Positions 7,377 through 14,307 of a DNA stretch of 25,657 bases are shown here, piece after piece (the stretch's first letter is position 1; every line of letters begins with the position of its first letter). The notes under the pieces were generated by a model. That model had not been told where the DNA came from and did no database searches. It worked only from the letters and a program-made list of their open reading frames with translations. The stretch comes from Gammaproteobacteria bacterium. GTDB taxonomy: Bacteria; Pseudomonadota; Gammaproteobacteria; S144-34. The stretch is from assembly GCA_015494165.1 (NCBI GenBank), contig WGBS01000031.1:1-25657 (forward strand), given 5' to 3'. Made by a program: the position numbers and the translations under genes.

Positions 7377-9283
7377 GCGCCGGACACGTGCCCCTCGAGG
7401 AGCTGCGCCGCCTGCGCGCGCTCGATGCCCCGCCGGAGGTGCGCTGCCTGCTGTTCGCCGACGCCTGCCGCATCAACGTGCTGCACATGATCGCGCGCGC
7501 CGGCTCCGGGCACGTCGGCAGCAGCCTCTCGAGCCTCGACATCGTGAGCTGGCTGTTCCTCGAGGAGCTGGACCCCTCGGCGGGCGACGTCTACTTCTCC
7601 TCCAAAGGCCACGACGTGCCGGGGCTCTACGCCGTGCTCGCGGCCCTGGAGGTGATCCCCTTCGAGCAGATCCACCGCCTGCGGCGGCTGGGCGGCCTGC
7701 CCGGGCATCCGGACGTCACAACGCCCGGCATCGTCACCAACACGGGCTCGCTCGGGATGGGCGTCTCGAAGGCGAAGGGCATCGCGCTCGCGCGGCGGCT
7801 GCTCGGACGCGGCGGGCGCGTGTTCGTGCTCACCGGCGACGGCGAGCTCCAGGAGGGGCAGATCTGGGAGTCGCTGCAGCAGGCCGCGCTGCGCGGCATG
7901 CGCGAGCTCACGCTGATCGTCGACCACAACAAGCTCCAGTCCGACACGTGGGTCGAGCGCGTGAGCGCGCTCGGCGATCTCGAGGCCAAGCTCCGGGCCT
8001 TCGGCTGGGCGGTCGCGCGCTGCCCGGGCCACGACCCGCGCGCCCTTGCCGCGGCCCTCGCGCGGCTGCGCGAGGCGCCCGGCCCGCGCGCCATCGTCGC
8101 CGACACGGTCAAGGGACGTGGCGTGCCCTTCATGGAGCACGAGGCCTTCGGCCCCGACACGCGCCTCTACCCCTACCACAGCGGCGCGCCGTCGCCCGAG
8201 GAGCATGCGCGCGCGGTGGAGATCCTGCTCGCGCGCGTGAACGAGGGCCTGGCACGGCTCGGCGAGCGGCCGCTCGCCCTCGCCGCCGAGCCCCGGGCGC
8301 GCCGGTCCGGCACCGCGGCTTCCGGCGGGCGCGTGCAGCGCCTGGTCGGGGCCTACGGCGAGGCCCTGGTCGCGGCGGCGCGTCGCCGCCCGGAGCTCGT
8401 GGCCCTGGACGCGGATCTCGCCAAGGACTGCGGCCTGCTCGCCTTCGAGCGCGCGTTGCCGGAGCGGCTCTTCGAGTGCGGCATCGCGGAGCAGGACATG
8501 GTCTCGCAAGCGGGCGCCATGGCCCTGAGCGGGCTGCGGCCGGTGGTGCACTCCTTCGCCTGCTTCCTGACGGCGCGCGCCAACGAGCAGATCCACAACA
8601 ACGCCACGGAGCGCACGCGCGTGGTCTACGTCGGCACCCTGGCGGGGCTGCTGCCGGCCGCGCCGGGACACTCCCACCAGGCGGTGCGCGACATCGCCGC
8701 CCTGTCGGGCGTGCCCGGCATGACCATGCTCGCGCCGGCGCACGAGGCGGAGGTCGGCCCGGCGCTCGCCTGGATCCTCGACCATGCCGAGGGCCCGGCC
8801 TACCTGCGGCTCGCCTCGATCCCGTGGCCGGTCCCTTTCGGGCCGCATCCCGAGGCGTTCGAGACGCCGGGCCGCGGGGCGCTCCTGCGCCCGGGCGGGG
8901 ACGTCGCGCTGGTCTCCTACGGGCCCGTGATGCTCTCGCAGGCGTGGCACGCGGCGGAGCGGCTCGCGGCGGAGGGGATCGAGGCGCGCGTGGTGCACCT
9001 GCCGTGGCTCAACCGCGTGGACGGTGCGTGGCTGCGCGAAGCGCTCGCCGGCGTGCGCGCCGTATGGGTGATCGACGACCACGCCCCGGACTCGGGCCTC
9101 GGGGCACGGGTCGCGGCGGCGCTGGCCGCGGAGGGCTGCCCCCTGGCTGTCCGGATCCTGGGCGTGGAAGGGATTCCGGCGTGCGGTGCGCCCGAGGAGG
9201 CGCTCGCCGCGCACGGGCTCGACGCCGCCTCGCTCGCCCGCACGGTGGCCGCGGCGCTGGAACGGGAGGCGGCGGCGACGTGA
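7373..9283 (+). CDS. Full-length transketolase-family protein in the sugar operon
   Basis: A 636-residue thiamine-diphosphate enzyme containing both transketolase halves. The N-terminal half has SGHVG (45-49), SKGHD (78-82) and the ThDP motif GDGELQEGQIWE (155-166) closed by DHN (184-186). The C-terminal half has the catalytic glutamate E373 in GIAEQ, then GHSHQAVRDIAAL (432-444). A linker rich in Ala, Arg and Gly (about 300-320) joins them. The sequences look like the split N- and C-subunit type fused in one chain. It should move a two-carbon ketol unit between sugars. Membership of this operon suggests a dedicated role in chain extension, branching or supply of an aldose phosphate, and not pentose-phosphate housekeeping. 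The GTG start overlaps the neuA stop (GTGA). DXS is less likely given the subunit-type motifs. Confidence 0.88.
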   Translation: MSAGHVPLEELRRLRALDAPPEVRCLLFADACRINVLHMIARAGSGHVGSSLSSLDIVSWLFLEELDPSAGDVYFSSKGHDVPGLYAVLAALEVIPFEQIHRLRRLGGLPGHPDVTTPGIVTNTGSLGMGVSKAKGIALARRLLGRGGRVFVLTGDGELQEGQIWESLQQAALRGMRELTLIVDHNKLQSDTWVERVSALGDLEAKLRAFGWAVARCPGHDPRALAAALARLREAPGPRAIVADTVKGRGVPFMEHEAFGPDTRLYPYHSGAPSPEEHARAVEILLARVNEGLARLGERPLALAAEPRARRSGTAASGGRVQRLVGAYGEALVAAARRRPELVALDADLAKDCGLLAFERALPERLFECGIAEQDMVSQAGAMALSGLRPVVHSFACFLTARANEQIHNNATERTRVVYVGTLAGLLPAAPGHSHQAVRDIAALSGVPGMTMLAPAHEAEVGPALAWILDHAEGPAYLRLASIPWPVPFGPHPEAFETPGRGALLRPGGDVALVSYGPVMLSQAWHAAERLAAEGIEARVVHLPWLNRVDGAWLREALAGVRAVWVIDDHAPDSGLGARVAAALAAEGCPLAVRILGVEGIPACGAPEEALAAHGLDAASLARTVAAALEREAAAT

Positions 9284-10857
9284 GCGGAACCCGGCGCGCG
9301 GTGATGCTCGAGGAGGCGCGTGCTGCGCGTGCGCGCGGCGACCTCGATCTGGCCGTGCGCCGCTGCGAGGCCGTGCTGGCCGAGGCGCCGGACGACCTCG
9401 AGGCCGTCTACCTGCTGGGCGCCATCCAGGCCCAGCGGGGCGCGGACGAGGCGGCGCTGCGCTGCTTCGAGCGCGTGCTGGAGCGTGAGCCCCGCCGAGC
9501 CGAGGCGTGGAACGCTCGCGGCGTGCTGCTCGAGCGGCGCGGCGGGCTCGCCGAGGCCGAGCGCTGCTACGCGCGCGCCATGGGCTGCGCGCCGCGCGCG
9601 TCCACGCCGCGCTACAACCTGGGCCGCATGCTGCTCGGGCAGGGCCGCGCCGCGGAGGCGCGCGCCCTGCTCGAGGAGGCCGCGCGCCTCGACCCGCGCG
9701 GGCTCCCGCCCCTGCTGATGCTCGCCTCGGCCTGCCACCGGCTCGGCGATCTCGAAGGCATGCGCGCCGCGCTGGAGCGCGCGCACGCCCTGGCGCCGGC
9801 CGATCCCACGGTGCTGCGCAGGCTGGGCGACTGCGCGCGCCACCGCGGCGAGGCGGAAGAGGCCGTCCGCTGGTACGGGCAGGCCCTTGCCGTCGCCCCG
9901 GACGACGCGGTCACGCGCTGGAACCGCGCCCTCATGCTGCTCGCCCTCGGGCGCTGGCGCGAGGCGTGGCCCGACTACGAGCTGGGGCTCGAGCTCGGCG
10001 AGCGCCGGGTGGCACCGTTGCCCGGGGTGCCGCGCTGGGACGGCTCCCCGTGCGGGCGACTGCTGGTGCAGTGGGAGCAGGGCTTCGGCGACACCATACA
10101 GTTCGCACGCCTGCTGCCGGAGGCGCGCCGACGCGTCGCCCACCTGACCTTCCATTGCCAGCCGGAGCTTGCGGCGCTGCTCGCCCGGAGCCTCCCGGGC
10201 TGCACCGTCGTCAGCGGCGGCACGCCACCGCCCGGCCCCTGGGACGCCGCCATTCCCCTGCTCAGCCTGCCGGGCGTGCTCGGCCTGGCGCCGGACCTGA
10301 TTCCGGGCGGGGTGCCCTACCTGCGCCCGGACCCGGAGCGCGTCGGCTCCTGGCGGGCCCGCCTGGCGCCGCACGACCGCAGGGCACGGGACGTCGGCAT
10401 CGTTTGGTCCGGCAACCCGGCCTTCCGAGCCAACGGCGACCGGAGCTGCGGGCTCGCCGCCTTCGGCGCGCTGGCGGGCGTGGAGGGCGTGCGCTTCCAC
10501 GCGCTGCAGAAGGGGCCGGCGGAGGCGGAGCTGGCGTCGCCGCCGCCCGGGCTGGCGGTGACGCCGCTGGGGCCCTCGCTGCGGGGCTTCGACGACACCG
10601 CCGCCGCGATCTGCGCCCTCGACCTCGTGATCACGGTCGACACGGCGGTGGCCCACCTCGCCGGCGCCCTGGGGCGCCCGGTATGGATATTGCTTTGCCA
10701 CACTCCGGACTGGCGTTGGGGCACCGCGGGCGAGCGCAGCGCCTGGTACCCGACGGCGCGGCTCTTCCGCCAGCCGCGCCGCGGCGACTGGGCTGCGGTC
10801 TTCCGCGAGGTCCGCGCCTCGCTCGACGGCTGGCGGCAGGAGACGGAGGCGGCATGA
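9280..10857 (+). CDS. FlmG-like TPR-glycosyltransferase (flagellin glycosyltransferase candidate)
   Basis: A 525-residue two-domain protein. Residues about 5-245 are six or seven tetratricopeptide repeats (for example AAEARALLEEAARLDP and AEEAVRWYGQALAVAPDD). Residues about 255-515 form a GT-B-like domain with features of heptosyltransferase/GT41-type enzymes: QWEQGFGDTIQFARLLPEA (264-282), IVWSGNP (374-380) and DLVITVDTAVAHLAGALG (448-465). The same layout is found in FlmG of Caulobacter, where the TPR part binds flagellin and the GT part adds pseudaminic acid. By analogy this enzyme would transfer the operon's CMP-sugar to flagellin in the cytoplasm. The GTG at 9280 overlaps the transketolase stop; ATG 9304 is an alternative. 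It is the last gene of the uninterrupted, overlapping run that starts at neuB. Confidence 0.82.
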   Translation: MSGTRRAVMLEEARAARARGDLDLAVRRCEAVLAEAPDDLEAVYLLGAIQAQRGADEAALRCFERVLEREPRRAEAWNARGVLLERRGGLAEAERCYARAMGCAPRASTPRYNLGRMLLGQGRAAEARALLEEAARLDPRGLPPLLMLASACHRLGDLEGMRAALERAHALAPADPTVLRRLGDCARHRGEAEEAVRWYGQALAVAPDDAVTRWNRALMLLALGRWREAWPDYELGLELGERRVAPLPGVPRWDGSPCGRLLVQWEQGFGDTIQFARLLPEARRRVAHLTFHCQPELAALLARSLPGCTVVSGGTPPPGPWDAAIPLLSLPGVLGLAPDLIPGGVPYLRPDPERVGSWRARLAPHDRRARDVGIVWSGNPAFRANGDRSCGLAAFGALAGVEGVRFHALQKGPAEAELASPPPGLAVTPLGPSLRGFDDTAAAICALDLVITVDTAVAHLAGALGRPVWILLCHTPDWRWGTAGERSAWYPTARLFRQPRRGDWAAVFREVRASLDGWRQETEAA

Positions 10858-11012
10858 GGACGGAGACTGCGACGGCCGGCACGGCCCGGCATCCGGAGAG
10901 CTTAGATGCGCGCCGTGCCCGCACCCTGGCAGCACGCTGGCGCGCTGCAGGCGGGCGTACTGCCTGGTACCCGACGGGCCGGTTCATCTGCGAGCTGCGG
11001 GACGGTGACCGG
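10729..11012 (+). repeat. Imperfect 63-bp direct repeat of the TPR-glycosyltransferase 3' end
   Basis: Bases 10729-10791, near the end of the TPR-glycosyltransferase, and 10950-11012, in the following short ORF, align without gaps at 47 of 63 positions by hand count. Both contain the identical 16-mer GCCTGGTACCCGACGG (10741-10756 and 10962-10977). The encoded peptides are GERSAWYPTARLFRQ and GGRTAWYPTGRFICE, in the same frame relative to the repeat. This looks like the decayed end of a second, paralogous gene. Confidence 0.6.
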
Positions 11013-11093
11013 ACACGGCTTTCCGGCAGGAGAGGAAATTCTCGGGAGCCGGTGGAACGGAAAAGGGGTGTGGTCCAAGGGTTGATCATTTAA
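10854..11093 (+). CDS. Short ORF, likely remnant of a paralogous glycosyltransferase end
   Basis: A 79-residue frame begins in an ATGA overlap with the preceding stop, the same coupling used by the upstream genes. Its middle (TAWYPTGRF) copies the C-terminal signature of the TPR-glycosyltransferase, but its N-terminal 40 residues are arginine-rich and resemble no family I know. The last third (SREPVERKRGVVQGLII) falls where base composition drops. It is therefore either a short coupled protein or, more likely, a scar left when a second TPR-glycosyltransferase gene was deleted or replaced. From 11094 to 11128 there is no further gene and no clear promoter. Confidence 0.35.
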   Translation: MRTETATAGTARHPESLDARRARTLAARWRAAGGRTAWYPTGRFICELRDGDRTRLSGRRGNSREPVERKRGVVQGLII

Positions 11094-12540
11094 TCGGTTC
11101 GGGCACAAGGCGGATACGAGGGCCACAGATGATCGGTGCGGCACCAGAAAAGCATGCGAGGCACGCTGCCCTTCTCGAAGGGGGGCGCCTTTTCGCCAAA
11201 GGCGATCTGCAAGGAGCGATCGACATTTTTAGGTCGGTGCTCTCGGAAGAGCCGCGTAACGTGGTCGCATTGAACAATCTGGGGGCCGTTTACTGGCATG
11301 TGGGGCGGCCATCGGAGGCGTGCGAGTGCTTCCGTAGGGCCGTAGAGATCGACAGCAACTACCGGCAGGCCGTCCTGAATTATGCCAAGGTTACGGAAGA
11401 GCTTGGTGATCGGCGCCTGGCGCGCGAAATTCTAGGCAAGTTTTATGTGCTTCACCCTCTGGACGACGAGATATGGATCGATCTCGTCAGGAGTCAACGG
11501 ATTGAGCACTGCGTGAAGATTGATGAGCCGCTGTTGCTGATTTCTCAAATCCAGCGGTCCGGAGGCACCCTCCTGTCGCAGCTGTTTGATGGTCACCCTC
11601 AATGCTTTGCCCATCCTTTCGAGCTGCATTGGGGGCGGCCGGAAAAGTGGTACTGGCCGCAACCAAGCGTGGGTGACGTTGACCCTGAGAAGGTGTTCTT
11701 GGACATCTTCGAGCATGTGAGCACAAAGTTTGTCGCGTTTGGATACGCAAAGGACAATGAAAGACGATACCTCTACCCCTTCTTGTTCGATGTGGGCTTG
11801 CAGAGGGAAATATTCGTCAGGAGCCTGCGTTCCGTGAGCGTTAGATCTCGTCGCCAGGTTTTGGATGCATACATGACCTCGTATTTCAATGCGTGGCTCG
11901 ACTACCAGAATTTGTATCGTGGGGACAAGAAGTACGTGACCGCCTTTGTTGCGCGTCTCAACATGAATTTTCCGTCATGCGAAGAGTTTTTCGCGGATTA
12001 CCCTGACGGCGTTTTCGTCTCCGTGATTAGGCATCCTGGCGACTGGTATGCCTCCGCTCGGAGACACAAGGTTCAGGGTAGAGCCGTGGCGGAGTATCAG
12101 GGCGTGGAAAGCGCCATGGCGCTGTGGTGTAGTTCAACGAGGGCAAGTATCGAATTGAAGAAAAGGCATCCCGACCAGGTCGTCTTGGTGTCGTTCGAGT
12201 CCCTGGTTGGAGAAACCAAAGGCACGATGAGCGCTATCGCGGCGCAGGTCGGGCTTGACTGGGACGATACGCTTTTGGTGCCGACCTTCAATTCCATGCC
12301 GGCCTATCCAAATTCGAGCTTCGGCGCCGGGCAGGCAGGTGTCATGCGCGAAGCGGTGGGGCGGCACCGCAAAGAGCTTTCCGAGGAGGAGCGCCGTTTG
12401 GTCGATGATGCGGCAGGTGATCTGTACGAGGAAGCTTTGTCCTTGGCCATAGAGCCGTGACCGGGGAGATAGGACGGTGGCGCACATCGACGCGAATCTG
12501 GATACGGCGAACCTATATCTCAGGGCCGGGCTGCTGGAGA
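11020..12540. other. Lower-GC patch, probable recently acquired DNA
   Basis: From about 11020 the sequence changes to far more A and T (for example GGTTGATCATTTAATCGG near 11080) and A/T-ending codons become common (gat, att, ttt, aag, aat). From about 12540 the third-position G/C bias of the neighbours returns. The patch coincides with the sulfotransferase gene and starts at the repeat scar. This points to horizontal acquisition by recombination. No transposase, integrase or inverted terminal repeats are visible at the edges. Confidence 0.65.
11129..12460 (+). CDS. TPR-sulfotransferase fusion protein
   Basis: A 443-residue protein with an N-terminal TPR region (about 12-110, e.g. LNNLGAVYWHVGRPSEACEC) and a C-terminal sulfotransferase-like domain (about 133-440). 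The PAPS 5'-phosphosulfate loop is seen in ISQIQRSGGTLLSQLFDGHP (138-157). The 3'-phosphate site is seen in VIRHPGDWYASARRHK (299-314), with R301 and S309 in the expected places. It should transfer sulfate from PAPS to a hydroxyl group. Given the neighbours, the likely acceptor is the flagellin glycan or flagellin itself, with the TPR part holding the protein. ATG 11129 has only a weak GAGGG upstream. Codon use is clearly unlike the flanking genes, suggesting transfer. It could instead sulfate another surface glycan. Confidence 0.8.
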   Translation: MIGAAPEKHARHAALLEGGRLFAKGDLQGAIDIFRSVLSEEPRNVVALNNLGAVYWHVGRPSEACECFRRAVEIDSNYRQAVLNYAKVTEELGDRRLAREILGKFYVLHPLDDEIWIDLVRSQRIEHCVKIDEPLLLISQIQRSGGTLLSQLFDGHPQCFAHPFELHWGRPEKWYWPQPSVGDVDPEKVFLDIFEHVSTKFVAFGYAKDNERRYLYPFLFDVGLQREIFVRSLRSVSVRSRRQVLDAYMTSYFNAWLDYQNLYRGDKKYVTAFVARLNMNFPSCEEFFADYPDGVFVSVIRHPGDWYASARRHKVQGRAVAEYQGVESAMALWCSSTRASIELKKRHPDQVVLVSFESLVGETKGTMSAIAAQVGLDWDDTLLVPTFNSMPAYPNSSFGAGQAGVMREAVGRHRKELSEEERRLVDDAAGDLYEEALSLAIEP

Positions 12541-13106
12541 GGGCAGGTGAATATCTGGACGCGGTGCAAGAATCGCTGCGCCAGGGCGGGAGCGGCGGGG
12601 ATGACCCTCACTATCTGCGCTGGCTCGCGCTGCGGGCGAGGCTCGACCTCATGCGCGAGGACCGCGCCGCCTGTGCCGAGCGGATCGGGGAGGGGCTCGC
12701 GCTCGCGCCGCAGCACGTGGACCTGCTCTTCCTCCGCACGCTCATCTACTGGGACTGCGGGCGGCCGGACGAGATGTTCGTGAGCCTGCTGGCCTACCTG
12801 GGGGCGGTCGCCGCGACGCCGCCCGAGGAGGCGGCAAGCTACGAGTACGCCTCGCCCGCGGTGGTGCGCGACGCGCTTGAGACCCTGCTGCCTGCGGCCT
12901 ATCGCGCGGCCCCCTCCCGGGCGGCCTTCCGCGAGGCGGTGGAACGGGGCGCGCGCCGCGCCCGGGGCAACGAGCTCTTCGCCACCGTGCTCGCCCTGCT
13001 CGAGCGCATCGACCGCGCCGAGGCGGAAAAGGGCGAGGCGGACGGAGCGGGCGGCGCTCCCGCGGTGTCGGGGAACGCGGCCCGAGGGGATGGCGAAGAT
13101 GGCTGA
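12477..13106 (+). CDS. Small TPR-like protein of unknown function
   Basis: A 209-residue, mostly helical protein. The first 110 residues read as degenerate TPR units (ANLYLRAGLLERAGEYLDAV; ERIGEGLALAPQHVDLLFLR). The remainder is alanine-rich and helical, ending in a low-complexity tail (GEADGAGGAPAVSGNAARGDG). No catalytic motif or signal peptide is visible. The GTG at 12477 has GGGGAG 8 bases upstream and follows the sulfotransferase stop by 16 bases. Base composition shifts back to the local high-GC style within the first 60 bases. It is the third TPR-bearing product in a row, so it may be an adaptor for flagellin or for the neighbouring transferases. That role is inferred from position only. 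Confidence 0.7.
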   Translation: MAHIDANLDTANLYLRAGLLERAGEYLDAVQESLRQGGSGGDDPHYLRWLALRARLDLMREDRAACAERIGEGLALAPQHVDLLFLRTLIYWDCGRPDEMFVSLLAYLGAVAATPPEEAASYEYASPAVVRDALETLLPAAYRAAPSRAAFREAVERGARRARGNELFATVLALLERIDRAEAEKGEADGAGGAPAVSGNAARGDGEDG

Positions 13107-14307
13107 GCCGCGGGCGCTGTTCGTGGTCGGCGAGCGCGAGGCCTCGGCGACCTCCATGCGCGTGCTGCAGGTCCCGGCGCGCCTGGCGCGCGCCGGCTGG
13201 CACGTGGACCTCCTCACCGAGAGCGAGGCGGTCGCCGCCCACGCGCGCGAACGCTACGGCGAGGAGCCGCGCGTGGAGGTGACGGTGGCGCGCTTCGACG
13301 ACCGCTTCTGGACCATGCGCCAGCGCGACGCTTTCGCCAAGACCTTCATCCGCCTCTACTCCGACCTCGTCGTCCCGGGCACCGACATGCCGTTCTGGAA
13401 GATGGTCGCCTTCGACGACTTCCTGTGGCACGTATCGCGCTACAGCATGGCGCGCATCGAGGGCACGCACGACGCGGTCGTGCTCGCAGCGCCATCCGCC
13501 TACGAGCGCCCGCGCGACCAGGCCGACGTCATGTACACCAACGCCGTCTACCATGCGCGGCGCCTCGGGGTGCCGGCCGTCGGCCTCCAGGTCTATCCCC
13601 ACACCGACCTGCCGGCGCTGCTCGTGCAGGTGCTCGACGAATGGGTGGTGGGCGACGAGCAGGCGGCGGCGCACCTGATCGAGCAGGGCGTGGCGCGCGA
13701 GCGCGTGCACCTGCCCGCCGATCCGCTGGAGCGCCACCTGCTCGCCTCGGTGGGCGATCCGCTGCTCGAGCGGCTGCTCGACCCCGGCCTCGAGGCGCCG
13801 GACGGGACCCTGACCGTGAGCCTCATCAACCATGCGTCGAACCGCCTGCAGCTCCGCCAGGCGATCGAGGCGGTGGGCCGCGTGCCGGGGGACAAGCGCG
13901 TGTTCTTCTGCTTCGTCGGCCTCAACGTGCGCGAGCTCACGGAGGAGGACGTCTTCGAGGATCTCATCGCCCCGGTGCTGCGCGAGCACGTCGGGAGCTA
14001 CTACACGGTCGGCACCCAGTCCATGATGCCGGTGCTGCTCGCCTCGGACGTGATCGTCTCGACCAACTATCTGCGGCCGCTCGCCCTCGCGGCGCGCTAC
14101 GGGCGGCTCGCGGTCGTCTTCGACCCGCTGCGCGAGCCGGTGGCGCACCTGGACGAGCGCGTGCGCCAGCTCACGGACGCGGCGGAGCTCGAGGCGCTGG
14201 TGCGGGAGGCGGCTGCGCGGCGTGCCGGGCGCTGCACGCTGGCGCGCGTGCTGGAACGCGCGCGCCAGCGGCGCGCGACGCACTCGGCGCGGAGGGTGCG
14301 GGCATGA
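13099..14307 (+). CDS. Putative GT-B-fold glycosyltransferase-like protein
   Basis: A 402-residue protein with no signature I can assign to one GT family. The N-terminus (ALFVVGEREASATSMRVLQVPARLARAGWHVDLLTE, read in parts: a beta strand, a loop, then a helix) looks like the first Rossmann unit of GT4-type enzymes. DEWVVGDEQAAAHLIEQG (180-197) resembles the inter-domain segment that reports a ligand site. FVGLN (272-276) and LLASDVIVSTNYLRPLALAA (313-332) resemble the second Rossmann domain. ATG 13099 is preferred over ATG 13090 because GAGGGG lies 9 bases before it. It overlaps the upstream gene by 8 bases and the downstream gene by 4 (ATGA). A role in extending the flagellin glycan is inferred from context. 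Confidence 0.65.
   Translation: MAEPRALFVVGEREASATSMRVLQVPARLARAGWHVDLLTESEAVAAHARERYGEEPRVEVTVARFDDRFWTMRQRDAFAKTFIRLYSDLVVPGTDMPFWKMVAFDDFLWHVSRYSMARIEGTHDAVVLAAPSAYERPRDQADVMYTNAVYHARRLGVPAVGLQVYPHTDLPALLVQVLDEWVVGDEQAAAHLIEQGVARERVHLPADPLERHLLASVGDPLLERLLDPGLEAPDGTLTVSLINHASNRLQLRQAIEAVGRVPGDKRVFFCFVGLNVRELTEEDVFEDLIAPVLREHVGSYYTVGTQSMMPVLLASDVIVSTNYLRPLALAARYGRLAVVFDPLREPVAHLDERVRQLTDAAELEALVREAAARRAGRCTLARVLERARQRRATHSARRVRA

Noticed and set aside
6887..9214. Long open frame on the minus strand (775 codons) opposite neuA and the transketolase
   Set aside because: Its translation is rich in Arg, His and Ala with no domain, and it mirrors two well-supported genes. Such frames are a by-product of very high GC.
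7366..9279. Open frame running upstream of the TPR-glycosyltransferase, suggesting a 1163-residue fusion
   Set aside because: The upstream part is the shifted frame of the transketolase (Arg/Gly/Ala-rich). The real protein starts at GTG 9280 in a GTGA overlap.
13090..13098. ATG 13090 as start of the 402-residue GT-B-like gene
   Set aside because: Possible, but its GAGGGG would touch the start codon. The same GAGGGG is ideally spaced for ATG 13099.
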